Under the pieces are notes generated by a model. That model had not been told where the DNA came from and did no database searches. It saw nothing but the letters and a program-made list of their open reading frames with translations. A stretch of 64,000 nucleotides of DNA from assembly GCA_014649355.1 (NCBI GenBank), contig BMSW01000001.1, positions 434,001-498,000 of the forward strand, written 5' to 3'. The position numbers and the translations under genes were made by a program. This DNA is from Streptomyces althioticus (GTDB lineage: Bacteria > Actinomycetota > Actinomycetes > Streptomycetales > Streptomycetaceae). This document shows, piece after piece, positions 7,131 to 15,484 of this stretch (the stretch's first letter is position 1; every line of letters starts with the position of its first letter).

Positions 7131-9728
7131 GTGGACGCCGAGCTGACCAACCGGAGCCGGGACGCACTGGCCGCCGCCGGCAACCGGGCCCTGACCGAGG
7201 GACACCCCGACCTCACCCCCGCGCACCTGCTGCTCGCCCTGCTCGCCGGGCAGGAGAACGAGAACATCACGGACCTGCTCGCCGCGGTCGACGCCGACCA
7301 GGCCGCCGTGCGCGCCGGGGCCGAACGTGTCCTCGCCGGGCTGCCGAGCGTCACCGGGTCCACGGTGGCGCCGCCCGAGCCCAACCGTGAACTGCTCGCC
7401 GTCGTCGCGGACGCGCAGTCCCGCGCGCGGGAGCTGGGCGACGAGTACCTGTCCACCGAGCACCTGCTGATCGGCATCGCGGCCAAGGGCGGGGCCGCCG
7501 GGGAGGTACTGTCCCGGCAGGGCGCCACCGCGGACAAGCTGCAGGAGGCCTTCCAGAAGGCGAGGGGGACGCGCCGGGTGACCACTCCCGACCCGGAGGG
7601 CCAGTACAAGGCCCTCGAGAAGTTCGGCACCGACCTGACCGCCGCCGCCCGCGAGGGCAGGCTGGACCCCGTCATCGGACGGGACCAGGAGATCCGGCGG
7701 GTGGTGCAGGTGCTGAGCCGCCGTACCAAGAACAACCCCGTGCTGATCGGTGAGCCGGGCGTCGGCAAGACCGCCGTCGTCGAGGGCCTCGCCCAGCGGA
7801 TCGTCAAGGGCGACGTGCCCGAGTCGCTGAAGAACAAGCGGCTGGTGGCGCTCGACCTGGGCGCGATGGTCGCGGGCGCCAAGTACCGCGGCGAGTTCGA
7901 GGAGCGGCTGAAGACCGTCCTCGCGGAGATCAAGGAGTCCGACGGGCAGGTCGTCACGTTCATCGACGAGCTGCACACCGTGGTCGGCGCGGGCGCCGGC
8001 GGCGATTCCGCGATGGACGCGGGCAACATGCTGAAGCCGATGCTCGCGCGCGGTGAGCTGCGCATGGTCGGCGCGACCACGCTCGACGAGTACCGCGAGC
8101 GGATCGAGAAGGACCCGGCGCTGGAGCGGCGCTTCCAGCAGGTGCTGGTCGCCGAGCCGTCCGTCGAGGACTCCATCGCGATCCTGCGCGGCCTCAAGGG
8201 GCGGTACGAGGCGCACCACAAGGTGCAGATCGCCGACAGCGCGCTCGTCGCCGCCGCGACCCTCTCCGACCGGTACATCACCTCCCGCTTCCTGCCGGAC
8301 AAGGCCATCGACCTGGTCGACGAGGCCGCCTCCCGGCTGCGCATGGAGATCGACTCCTCGCCCGTCGAGATCGACGAGCTCCAGCGCGCCGTGGACCGGC
8401 TGCGCATGGAGGAGCTGGCCCTGAGCAAGGAGACGGACCAGGCCTCCAAGGAGCGCCTGGAGAGGCTGCGCCGCGACCTCGCCGACAAGGAGGAGGAGCT
8501 GCGCGGCCTCACCGCCCGCTGGGAGAAGGAGAAGACCTCCCTCAACCGCGTCGGTGAGCTGAAGGAGAAGCTGGACGAGCTGCGCGGTCAGGCCGAGCGC
8601 GCCCAGCGCGACGGCGACTTCGACACCGCGTCCAAGCTGCTCTACGGCGAGATCCCGGCCCTCGAACGCGACCTGGAGGCCGCCTCGGAGGCCGAGGAGG
8701 AGGTCGCGAAGGACACCATGGTCAAGGAGGAGGTCGGCGCGGACGACATCGCCGACGTCGTCGCCTCTTGGACCGGTATCCCGGCCGGCCGTCTGATGGA
8801 GGGCGAGACGCAGAAGCTGCTGCGCATGGAGGACGAGATCGGCAAGCGGCTGATCGGGCAGTCCGAGGCCGTGCGGGCCGTCTCCGACGCGGTGCGGCGT
8901 TCGCGGGCCGGGGTGTCCGATCCGGACCGGCCCACCGGCTCCTTCCTGTTCCTCGGCCCGACCGGTGTCGGCAAGACCGAGCTGGCCAAGGCGCTCGCGG
9001 ACTTCCTCTTCGACGACGAGCGGGCGATGGTCCGCATCGACATGTCGGAGTACAGCGAGAAGCACAGCGTCGCCCGGCTGGTCGGCGCGCCCCCCGGCTA
9101 CGTCGGCTACGAGGAGGGCGGCCAGCTCACCGAGGCGGTGCGGCGCCGGCCGTACAGCGTGGTGCTGCTCGACGAGGTGGAGAAGGCGCACCCGGAGGTC
9201 TTCGACATCCTGCTCCAGGTGCTCGACGACGGCCGCCTCACCGACGGCCAGGGCCGCACGGTGGACTTCCGCAACACGATCCTGGTGCTGACGTCCAACC
9301 TGGGCAGCCAGTACCTGGTGGACCCGGTCAGCTCCGAGGAGGAGAAGCGGGAGCAGGTCCTGGAGGTGGTCCGGGCGTCGTTCAAGCCGGAGTTCCTCAA
9401 CCGCCTGGACGACCTGGTCGTCTTCTCCGCGCTCAGCAAGGCCGAGCTGGAGCGGATCGCGAAGCTCCAGATCGAGGCGCTGGGACGGCGGCTCGCCGAG
9501 CGGCGGCTCACCCTGGACGTCACGCCCGAGGCGCTCCAGTGGCTGGCCGACGAGGGCCTGGACCCGGCGTACGGCGCGCGGCCGCTGCGCCGGCTGGTGC
9601 AGACCGCGATCGGTGACCGGCTCGCCAAGGAGATCCTCTCCGGCGAGATCAAGGACGGCGACACGGTCCGGGTGGACCGTTTCGGGGACGAGCTGATCGT
9701 CGGCCCCGCCACGGGCAAGACACTCTGA
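7131..9728 (+). CDS. clpB: ATP-dependent disaggregase ClpB
   Basis: An 865-residue Hsp100 hexamer that threads aggregated proteins for refolding with DnaK. Order: N-terminal repeat domain (about 1-145), first AAA+ module with Walker A GEPGVGKT and Walker B FIDELHTV, the long coiled-coil middle domain (about 400-520, rich in Glu/Lys/Arg) that separates ClpB from ClpA/C, then the second AAA+ module with [14 protein letters not shown] and [17 protein letters not shown] 7131 sits 10 nt after AAGGAGGA. Expression should be heat-induced through the HAIR site at 7036-7056. A hairpin at 9745-9793 follows. Confidence 0.98.
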   Translation: MDAELTNRSRDALAAAGNRALTEGHPDLTPAHLLLALLAGQENENITDLLAAVDADQAAVRAGAERVLAGLPSVTGSTVAPPEPNRELLAVVADAQSRARELGDEYLSTEHLLIGIAAKGGAAGEVLSRQGATADKLQEAFQKARGTRRVTTPDPEGQYKALEKFGTDLTAAAREGRLDPVIGRDQEIRRVVQVLSRRTKNNPVLIGEPGVGKTAVVEGLAQRIVKGDVPESLKNKRLVALDLGAMVAGAKYRGEFEERLKTVLAEIKESDGQVVTFIDELHTVVGAGAGGDSAMDAGNMLKPMLARGELRMVGATTLDEYRERIEKDPALERRFQQVLVAEPSVEDSIAILRGLKGRYEAHHKVQIADSALVAAATLSDRYITSRFLPDKAIDLVDEAASRLRMEIDSSPVEIDELQRAVDRLRMEELALSKETDQASKERLERLRRDLADKEEELRGLTARWEKEKTSLNRVGELKEKLDELRGQAERAQRDGDFDTASKLLYGEIPALERDLEAASEAEEEVAKDTMVKEEVGADDIADVVASWTGIPAGRLMEGETQKLLRMEDEIGKRLIGQSEAVRAVSDAVRRSRAGVSDPDRPTGSFLFLGPTGVGKTELAKALADFLFDDERAMVRIDMSEYSEKHSVARLVGAPPGYVGYEEGGQLTEAVRRRPYSVVLLDEVEKAHPEVFDILLQVLDDGRLTDGQGRTVDFRNTILVLTSNLGSQYLVDPVSSEEEKREQVLEVVRASFKPEFLNRLDDLVVFSALSKAELERIAKLQIEALGRRLAERRLTLDVTPEALQWLADEGLDPAYGARPLRRLVQTAIGDRLAKEILSGEIKDGDTVRVDRFGDELIVGPATGKTL

Positions 9729-9744
9729 GTCACGGTTCCGGTTC

Positions 9745-9793
9745 CCGGGCCCGACGTGACGTGCGGATCTTCGCGCGCGCACGTTGGGCCCGG
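9745..9793 (+). terminator. Probable terminator after clpB
   Basis: A 14-bp stem with one G-T wobble (9745-9758 with 9780-9793) and a 21-nt loop lies 17 nt after the clpB stop; the 3' flank is agccttt. Confidence 0.6.
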
Positions 9794-9919
9794 AGCCTTT
9801 CCGGGTACCCCGGACCTGACCGGATCGAGTCAGCCCTCGGCTGACAGGCCCGTCGGGGCTTGCCACCCCCCTCCCCGCATGGGGGAGGATGGCGGGATCC
9901 GTACGAAGGGAAATTCACG

Positions 9920-10450
9920 GTGACCATCGACCCGTCCTCGATTCCGAATTTCGGGGGCCAGCAGCCCGAGCCGCAGCCCCAAGGACCGGCGGGCCCCGTC
10001 GTCCCGGATCAGGACCTCGTGAAGCAGCTCCTCGACCAGATGGAGCTCAAGTACGTCGTCGACGACGAGGGTGACCTCGCGGCGCCGTGGGAGCAGTTCC
10101 GCACGTACTTCATGTTCCGTGGGGAAGGCGACCAGCAGATCTTCTCCGTCCGGACGTTCTACGACCGGCCGCACCAGATCGACGAGAAGCCCGCGCTCCT
10201 CGAGTCCGTCGACGACTGGAACCGCCGCACGCTGTGGCCCAAGGTGTACACGCACACCCATGACGACGGCACGGTCCGCCTCATCGGCGAGGCCCAGATG
10301 CTGATCGGCATGGGCGTCAGCCTGGAGCACTTCGTCTCCTCGACGGTCAGCTGGGTGCGGGCCGCCATCGAGTTCGACAAGTGGCTCGTCGAGCAGCTCG
10401 GCCTGGAGCAGGAGATCAACGACGCGGACAAGCCCGACGACGACGCGTAG
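9920..10450 (+). CDS. YbjN domain-containing protein
   Basis: A 176-residue cytosolic protein with a Pro/Gln-rich N-terminal tail (about 30 residues) and a YbjN-type domain, the fold shared with type III secretion chaperones: PDQDLVKQLLDQMELKYVVDDEGDL, then YFMFRGEGDQQIFSVRTFYDR in shortened form, and LLESVDDWNRR, a typical YbjN helix. Function is not established for actinobacterial members. GTG 9920 follows gaaggg. Stand-alone between clpB and a DUF1707 gene. Confidence 0.8.
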   Translation: MTIDPSSIPNFGGQQPEPQPQGPAGPVVPDQDLVKQLLDQMELKYVVDDEGDLAAPWEQFRTYFMFRGEGDQQIFSVRTFYDRPHQIDEKPALLESVDDWNRRTLWPKVYTHTHDDGTVRLIGEAQMLIGMGVSLEHFVSSTVSWVRAAIEFDKWLVEQLGLEQEINDADKPDDDA

Positions 10451-10495
10451 CCGCCCTCGCGCGCGAGCGGCGGCGCCGGCCAGGCGCGCGCCGCA

Positions 10496-10555
10496 GGGAG
10501 CCCAGCCCGGCCCGGAGGCCGGCCCACGCGGCCGGTCGCGGGACCGGGCTCTCCC
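10496..10555 (+). terminator. Large GC-rich hairpin after the YbjN gene
   Basis: GGGAG-ccc-AGCCCGG (10496-10510) pairs with CCGGGCTCTCCC (10544-10555) apart from a 3-nt bulge, enclosing further GGCC-rich pairing. A terminator role is likely; no T-run follows. Confidence 0.5.
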
Positions 10556-10597
10556 ATGCCCGGCTTCCGGCCCGCCGGGCCCGCCTATTCTGGGGAC

Positions 10598-11206
10598 ATG
10601 ACAGCCCAGCCCGCCCCGCGCGACGACGACCGAGGCGGCCTGCGCGCCTCCCACGACGACCGGGAGGCGGTGGTGGAGCAGCTGCGCGACGCGGCGGCCG
10701 AGGGACGCATCGACCTCGACGAGCTGGACGAGCGGCTGGAGCGGGCGCTCACCGCGAAGACCTACGCGGAGCTGGACGCCCTCACCGCGGACCTGCCGAG
10801 GCCGCCGTCCCCCGCCGACCTGCCACCCCTGGAGCTGTCGGGCGGTTACTACGGGGCGTCCCGCGGCCCGGGCCCCTGGGACGTTCCCGGGCGGGTGATC
10901 GCACGCGGCGGCCTGGCCGGGGTGAAACTCGACTTCAGCCGCGCCCGGTGCCGCTTCCCCGAGGTCACGGTGGAGGCGTACGGGGAGTCCGCCGGCGTCG
11001 TCATCGTCATCCCCGACGGCTGGGTGGCCGACACCACCGCCGTGAAGTCCGGCCTGGGCGGCCTCAAGGACACCACCACCCCGGACCGCCTCCCCGGCAC
11101 CCCCTTGATCCGCGTCGTCGGCTCCGGCGGCATGGCGGGTGTGGTGGTGCGCCACCCGAACCGGTGGGAGCGGCGGAAGCTGGGGAACGACCCGGCACGG
11201 GCCTAG
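10598..11206 (+). CDS. DUF1707 domain protein
   Basis: A 202-residue protein starting with the DUF1707 motif: LRASHDDREAVVEQLRDAAA, then GRIDLDELDERLERALTAKT and YAELDALTADLP, a short helical SHOCT-like module common in actinobacteria. The remaining 120 residues look like a beta-rich domain (GGLAGVKLDFSRARC, VTVEAYGESAGVVIVIPDGW, IRVVGSGGMAGVVVRHP) similar to the cell-wall-active-antibiotic-response C-terminal fold. No membrane segment. Function unknown. Its TAG stop overlaps by 4 nt the stop of the convergent membrane-protein gene. Confidence 0.8.
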   Translation: MTAQPAPRDDDRGGLRASHDDREAVVEQLRDAAAEGRIDLDELDERLERALTAKTYAELDALTADLPRPPSPADLPPLELSGGYYGASRGPGPWDVPGRVIARGGLAGVKLDFSRARCRFPEVTVEAYGESAGVVIVIPDGWVADTTAVKSGLGGLKDTTTPDRLPGTPLIRVVGSGGMAGVVVRHPNRWERRKLGNDPARA

Positions 11207-11889
11207 CCGCGGGTCGGCGTGCTCCCGATCCTGCGGGTGAGGCGGCCGATCAGCACGGCGTTGACCAACCCGGCCAGGACCATCCCGGCGGAGAAGACCA
11301 GCGTCCCCAGCCAGGGGGTCGCGTACTCGGCCGGTGCCGACACCGCCGCCGCGAGGAAGCTGAGCGGTGCCGCCGCGAGGAGCGGCCAGATGCCCGCGAA
11401 CCCGGGGTCCGGCGACAGCAGCACGGCGTACAGGAACGTGCCCAGGGCCGCCGCGACCACGGCGACGTAGATCCGCGCGGGCCAGTTGTCCACGGCGGCC
11501 GCGAGCAGCGCGCGTCGCGGGCGCGCCGGGGGCGCCTGCACCGGGGGCCGGTCCGGTCTGTGGTCCGGCGTGCGGACCGGTCTGCGGATGAGCGCGCCGA
11601 GCGCGGCGGCGTTCGCCAGGGCGCACAGCAGCATCCACCCGACGAACACCACGGCCGCCGCCACCTCGGCCGCACCGCCTCCCGCCACACCGTCCCCGAC
11701 GGGCACGAACATGGGCAGGAAGGAGAGCGGCGCGGTGAGCATCATCGGCGCCATGGCGATCGGGCTGTCCGGGGCGAGGAACATCGCCGCGACGCCGACG
11801 GCGACAAGGCCCAGGTAGGCGCGGGCGGGCAGGCTGTCCGTGGCGAGTGCGAGGAGGCGCCGCGGGCGGAAGCGGTCGGAGGTCGGCAT
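11203..11889 (-). CDS. Membrane protein with internal duplication (SCO4225-like)
   Basis: A 228-residue protein built of two similar halves. Half one starts LLALATDSLPARAYLGLVAVG and half two LLAAAVDNWPARIYVAVVAAA; both continue with a second hydrophobic helix containing a PLSFL motif and a third ending in ALANAAALGALIRR or GLVNAVLIGRLTRR. I count about six membrane segments, with a Pro/Arg-rich linker (RPVRTPDHRPDRPPVQ) between halves. This matches my recollection of a Streptomyces family called SCO4225-like. ATG 11889 follows AGGAAGG. Function unknown. Confidence 0.7.
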   Translation of the reverse strand: MPTSDRFRPRRLLALATDSLPARAYLGLVAVGVAAMFLAPDSPIAMAPMMLTAPLSFLPMFVPVGDGVAGGGAAEVAAAVVFVGWMLLCALANAAALGALIRRPVRTPDHRPDRPPVQAPPARPRRALLAAAVDNWPARIYVAVVAAALGTFLYAVLLSPDPGFAGIWPLLAAAPLSFLAAAVSAPAEYATPWLGTLVFSAGMVLAGLVNAVLIGRLTRRIGSTPTRG

Positions 11890-12007
11890 CGAAGGCCCTT
11901 CCTGGAGCCGGTACGGGTTGGTGATCACCACAGTGACCGTCAGGGCCGTGCCCCGGCATGAGTACCGGTACTCACCGTCGGCGCTACGGCACTCACCCGT
12001 ATCTCCG

Positions 12008-12448
12008 TCAGGGGCAGGCGGTCCCCTCCAGCGCGCACTCCGCCCACACCGTCTTGCCCACGGGCTCACGGGGCTCCCAGCCCCACCGTTCCGCCAGGAC
12101 GTCCACCAGGAGCAGGCCCCGTCCGGACTCGCCCTCGGGAGGTGTCACGGGTGTGGCCAGGGGCGGCCGCTTGTCCGCTGCGGCGTCGGCGACCTCGGCC
12201 CGGATCAGGCCCGCCGTCCGGTCCAGCATCAGCCGTACGCCGAAGTCCCGGCCCGGGACCCGCCCGTGCCGTACGGCGTTCGACGCCAACTCCCCGACGA
12301 CCAGGGCGATCGTGCACGACACGTCCGACGCCGGCGGATGCCCCCACCCTTCCAGACACCGCACGGCGAACCGCCGGGCGAGCCGCGCACCGTGCGGGGA
12401 GGAGGGGAACTGCGCTGCGGCCGTGGGGGCGAGGGGTTCTGTGAGCAC
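12008..12448 (-). CDS. ATP-binding regulatory protein (HATPase_c_2, anti-sigma kinase-like)
   Basis: A 146-residue single-domain GHKL ATPase like SpoIIAB/RsbW. N box: ALVVGELASNAVRHGR; G1-like region: RAEVADAAADKRP; G2-like: GESGRGLLLVDVLAERWG. In Streptomyces such proteins are often encoded beside a DUF5753 HTH gene and a DUF397 gene, as here. GTG 12448 is chosen because AAGGACGG precedes it; GTG 12484 would add 12 residues. It is divergent from the HTH gene with a shared promoter region of about 120 bp. Confidence 0.8.
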   Translation of the reverse strand: MLTEPLAPTAAAQFPSSPHGARLARRFAVRCLEGWGHPPASDVSCTIALVVGELASNAVRHGRVPGRDFGVRLMLDRTAGLIRAEVADAAADKRPPLATPVTPPEGESGRGLLLVDVLAERWGWEPREPVGKTVWAECALEGTACP

Positions 12449-12572
12449 GGCGCGGTCCGTCCTTCTCTGTGAGTGACTTGTCACGTTCCGTGGTCAAGGT
12501 TCGTCGGCTCGCCCTACTCTCAAAAGGGGGTGCGGGCTTACCTTTCAGGCCGTAAGGAACGGAAGTGACGCT

Positions 12573-13517
12573 TTGGCCAACGGGATTGACCCCAGCACGT
12601 CGATGGCCGCGCTGTTCGGCGCGCGGGTGCGGAGACTACGGACGGCGGCCGGGCTCACCCAGGCCGAACTCGGCGCGCTGACCCACGTGGTGAGCACCCG
12701 GATCACGCAGATCGAGCGGGCGTCGGGGGCGAAGCCGACGCTGGAGCTGGCGCGGGCGCTGGACACCGCACTCGGTGCGGACGAACTGCTCGTGGAGCTG
12801 TGGCCGTACGTGTACCGGGAGGCGTTTCCGGACTGGTCGCGGAAGTTCATGGAGTACTCGGAGCGGGCGGTGGCCGTTCGGCAGTACGCGGCGCATGTGG
12901 TGCCGGGTCTGTTGCAGACGGAGGATTACGCGAGGGCCGTGCTCGCCCTGGACGCCCTGCTCACCGGTGAGGAGCAGCTGGAGGAACGCGTCGCAGTCCG
13001 GATGGGACGGCAGGACCGGCTGAGGTCACCGAACCGGCCGGAGCTGTGCGTGATTCTGGACGAGGCAGTGCTCCGGCGCCCGATCGGCGGCGCGGCGGTG
13101 ATGAGGAAGCAGTTGGAGCGCTTGCTCGATGTCGCTGACGACCGCCACGTCACGTTGCAGGTGCTGCCGTTCGACCAGGGCGGGCACGAGGCGATGGGCG
13201 GCTCGTTGACCGTGCTGACGCTTCCGGGCGGCTCGGACGTGGCCTACACGGAAGGCGCGGACTACGGGCAACTCATCGAAGAACCGTCCAACATCGCGCG
13301 CTACAAGCTGATTTACGATCGGCTGAGGGCGACAGCCTTGCCCCCGATCATGTCGCTCGACGTGATCCGGTCTGCGATGGAGGGCACCTACCGTGGCGCG
13401 AATGTCCCGTCCCGATCTGACCGGCGCCGCTTGGCGCAGGAGCAGCTACAGCAATCAAGCCGGGGGCGATTGCGTGGAGGTGGCCGACGGCCTCCCCGGC
13501 CTCGTCCCCGTCCGTGA
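12573..13517 (+). CDS. XRE-type HTH regulator with DUF5753 (WhiJ/Scr1-like), extended C-terminus
   Basis: A 314-residue protein. Residues 12-70 form an XRE HTH (RVRRLRTAAGLTQAELGAL, ISTRITQIERASG-type third helix). Residues about 95-272 are DUF5753 (VVPGLLQTEDYARAVL, LRSPNRPELCVILDEAVLRRP, LQVLPFDQGGHEAMGGSLTVL). Such proteins pair with DUF397 partners and BldB-like proteins in developmental control. The TTG start follows GGAAG. The last 40 residues (QEQLQQSSRGRLRGGGRRPP) are low complexity and overlap the DUF397 gene by 125 bp, unlike the usual short gap; a lost stop or frameshift near 13390 may explain this. Confidence 0.85.
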   Translation: MANGIDPSTSMAALFGARVRRLRTAAGLTQAELGALTHVVSTRITQIERASGAKPTLELARALDTALGADELLVELWPYVYREAFPDWSRKFMEYSERAVAVRQYAAHVVPGLLQTEDYARAVLALDALLTGEEQLEERVAVRMGRQDRLRSPNRPELCVILDEAVLRRPIGGAAVMRKQLERLLDVADDRHVTLQVLPFDQGGHEAMGGSLTVLTLPGGSDVAYTEGADYGQLIEEPSNIARYKLIYDRLRATALPPIMSLDVIRSAMEGTYRGANVPSRSDRRRLAQEQLQQSSRGRLRGGGRRPPRPRPRP

Positions 13518-13605
13518 CAGCAAGGCCCCGCAGGGGCCGACCCTCCGCTTCGAAGAGGCCTCCTGGACCGCCTTCATAGGCGACCTGAAGTCCCGCCGCT
13601 CCTGA
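13393..13605 (+). CDS. DUF397 domain protein
   Basis: A 70-residue protein of the DUF397 family: LTGAAWRRSSYSNQAGGDCVEVAD, then VPVRDSKAPQGPTLRF and a final WTAFIGDLK. Members are encoded next to DUF5753 HTH regulators and act with them in Streptomyces development and antibiotic control; some behave as toxin-like partners. GTG 13393 has an ideal ribosome site (GGAGGG, 8-nt spacing); ATG 13402 is an alternative. It lies entirely or largely inside the 3' end of the HTH gene in another frame, which implies coupled translation. Confidence 0.88.
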   Translation: MARMSRPDLTGAAWRRSSYSNQAGGDCVEVADGLPGLVPVRDSKAPQGPTLRFEEASWTAFIGDLKSRRS

Positions 13606-13613
13606 GGCGAACC

Positions 13614-13653
13614 GGGCCCACCGATCCCTCGCCCGCGAGGTTCCGGTGGGCCC
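13614..13653 (+). terminator. Terminator after the HTH-DUF397 pair
   Basis: GGGCCCACCG (13614-13623) pairs with CGGTGGGCCC (13644-13653); a nested CCTCG/CGAGG hairpin sits inside. Located 8 nt after the DUF397 stop. Confidence 0.7.
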
Positions 13654-13862
13654 CTGGCCTCCCCAAAGAACCGGGAGAAAGAACTACCCACCCACCCACC
13701 CTCCCCGCCGGACGGGCGCGCTTCACTCGTGCGAGTGACCGGCTTGCGGGTGCGGGATGCGGGCCGTTACGTTCGCCGCGACAACCGCAAACAGATACGG
13801 CCCCCGGCCGGGACTGGCATCCCGAACGAGGGCCTGACCGATCAGGAAGAGCACACTTCCCG

Positions 13863-14693
13863 ATGGCTGACTCGCAGTCTAACGCGCGCCTGCGCGCCGA
13901 CGCCGGTGCTCCGCGCTCCGGCGTGATCCACGTCCGCACCCGTCTCACGGCCGACTTCACCGTGGTCGCCAACGCCCTGGCACAGCGGCGCGGCAGCGCG
14001 GTCACCGTCGGCGTCGCGGTGTACATCCTGTCCCTGCCCAGCGGCACGCCCGTGACCATCGCGGCCCTGTGCGCGCACTTCACGGAGGGCGAGATCCTGA
14101 TCTCGCGGGCGCTGAGGGAGCTGGAGGCGGCCGGGTACCTGGAGCGCCGCCGCGAGCGCACGCCCGCGGGGCAGATCCGTACGCGGACGTACTTCTACGA
14201 CGTCCCCGGCGGCACCCCGGAGCCGGACCCGGACGGTCCGCCGGACCCGCCCCTCCCTTCCAAGCGTCCCGTGGCCGACGAGACCCCCGCCGAGGAACCG
14301 TCGGTGGCGCTCACAGCGGCGGACCCGCAGGCGATCTCCGTCCTGGCGTCCCTCCGCCACGTCGATCCACGCCTGGTGCTGTCCGGACGGGAGGCCGTGC
14401 GGCTGGCGCCCGCCGTCACCGCGTGGCTGGCGGCCGGTGTCACACCCGCCCAGATCACCAGAACGCTGACGACAGGCCTCCCCGACCGCTTCCTGACCCG
14501 ACCCGCGGGCCTCCTCGCCTTCCGCCTCCGCGAAACCCCGCTGCCCGCGCCGCCACCCCCGGAGCCCGTCGCCCGCCCGGCCGTACCGCCCCTCCAGACC
14601 TGCGACGGCTGCGACCGAGCCTTCCGCGCACCCGCCCCCGGCCACTGCCGGGACTGTCGCTCGGCCAGGACTGGGTTGCCGGCCGCCGCCTGA
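13863..14693 (+). CDS. Winged-helix protein with C-terminal zinc-ribbon-like motif
   Basis: A 276-residue protein. Residues 20-115 look like a replication-initiator or MarR-like winged helix (TADFTVVANALAQRRGSAVT, ALCAHFTEGEILISRALREL, LEAAGYLERRRERTPAGQIR). The middle is Pro/Glu-rich, then a helical segment (VRLAPAVTAWLAAGVTPAQI). The tail holds CDGCDRAF and HCRDC, a small Cys4 zinc site. Homologous plain HTH proteins are scattered widely in Streptomyces genomes; targets are unknown. ATG 13863 follows AGGAAGAG. Confidence 0.75.
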   Translation: MADSQSNARLRADAGAPRSGVIHVRTRLTADFTVVANALAQRRGSAVTVGVAVYILSLPSGTPVTIAALCAHFTEGEILISRALRELEAAGYLERRRERTPAGQIRTRTYFYDVPGGTPEPDPDGPPDPPLPSKRPVADETPAEEPSVALTAADPQAISVLASLRHVDPRLVLSGREAVRLAPAVTAWLAAGVTPAQITRTLTTGLPDRFLTRPAGLLAFRLRETPLPAPPPPEPVARPAVPPLQTCDGCDRAFRAPAPGHCRDCRSARTGLPAAA

Positions 14694-14742
14694 CCTCGCG
14701 ATTCGGACCGCTTGACCGGCCCGCACGCAGGGACGAGACTGG

Positions 14743-14764
14743 GATGTATTACATCTGTCATACA
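14743..14764. promoter_or_regulatory. Palindromic operator upstream of the toxin-antitoxin pair
   Basis: GATGT-ATT-ACATC (14743-14755) is a perfect palindrome, and an overlapping TGTAT (14745-14749) / ATACA (14760-14764) inverted repeat extends it. It lies 16-37 bp before the antitoxin start, where an RHH antitoxin would bind to autoregulate. An ATG at 14744 falls inside this site and is therefore not taken as the start. Confidence 0.55.
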
Positions 14765-14779
14765 CGAGGGGAGGCGAGG

Positions 14780-15145
14780 ATGGCCGCCAGGACGGGGCGA
14801 AAGGGCCATGCCGCGACCGCCGCACCCGGGAAAGGCGTCCAGGCGGCGCCCCGGACGTCGCCGACGCGCCGGAAGCAGGGCGACAGCGGCGCGACCAGCG
14901 TGGCCCAGGTGCGGCTACGCCCGGACGAGTTGGCGGATCTGCACCAGGTGATGCGGACGCTTCAGCTCGGCTCGCTCTCCGAGGCGCTGCGCGAAGGCCT
15001 GCGCCTGCTGTCCCGAGAGGCCGCCGAGGTCGCCGCCTCTCAGGAGATCCGCGACTTCTACGAGGGCGCTCAGGCGCCCACTCCCGAGGGCGTTCGGCCT
15101 GCCACGGAGGACGAGCTGGCGGCAGCGGACGAGACCGAGTGGTGA
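14780..15145 (+). CDS. Type II antitoxin, ribbon-helix-helix type (partner of MazF/PemK toxin)
   Basis: A 121-residue basic-then-acidic protein. The first 40 residues are Lys/Arg/Ala-rich and probably disordered. Residues about 43-90 (VAQVRLRPDELADLHQVMRT, GSLSEALREGLRLLSREA) fit an RHH DNA-binding fold. The acidic tail (EDELAAADETEW) probably wraps the toxin. ATG 14780 sits on GGGGAGGCGAGG. Its stop overlaps the toxin start as GTGA, the classic coupling of type II pairs. Confidence 0.75.
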   Translation: MAARTGRKGHAATAAPGKGVQAAPRTSPTRRKQGDSGATSVAQVRLRPDELADLHQVMRTLQLGSLSEALREGLRLLSREAAEVAASQEIRDFYEGAQAPTPEGVRPATEDELAAADETEW

Positions 15146-15477
15146 CCGTCGGCTCCCCGCTCCGGGGTGAGGTGTGGGGCTGCGCGCTCCCCGCCCCGAC
15201 CGGCCCGCACCCCGTGGTCGTCCTGACGGTGAACCGGATCGCCGAGCCGTTGTCGGCCGTGACCGTCGCCGTGATCACCGGGACGTCCGGCCCGGCCTCC
15301 ACCCACGTCCCGGTCGGACCCGACTGCGGGGTCACCAAGTACGACGAGTCGTACGTCAACTGCACCGACCTGCACACCGTGGACAAGCCCAGGCTCCGCC
15401 GACGGCTCGGCCTGCTGGCGCCGAGCGAGCTGAGGAACGTGGAGGAGCGCCTGCGCGTCATCCTCGGGCTGGTCTGA
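15142..15477 (+). CDS. MazF/PemK-family endoribonuclease toxin
   Basis: A 111-residue mRNA interferase-like protein: RGEVWGCALPAP at the N-terminus (beta1 with the conserved Arg-Gly-Glu-Val-Trp), HPVVVLTVNRIAEPLSAVTV for strands 2-3, and the later core VNCTDLHTVDKPRLRRRLG. MazF proteins cleave RNA at short motifs when freed from antitoxin. GTG 15142 overlaps the antitoxin stop; GTG 15139 is one codon earlier. Both genes form a compact operon behind a palindromic operator. Confidence 0.85.
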   Translation: MTVGSPLRGEVWGCALPAPTGPHPVVVLTVNRIAEPLSAVTVAVITGTSGPASTHVPVGPDCGVTKYDESYVNCTDLHTVDKPRLRRRLGLLAPSELRNVEERLRVILGLV

Positions 15478-15484
15478 GCGAGGT

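Noticed and set aside
7098..9866. A 922-codon minus-strand frame covering clpB
   Set aside because: Mirror of clpB codon bias; no domain signal, and clpB is certain.
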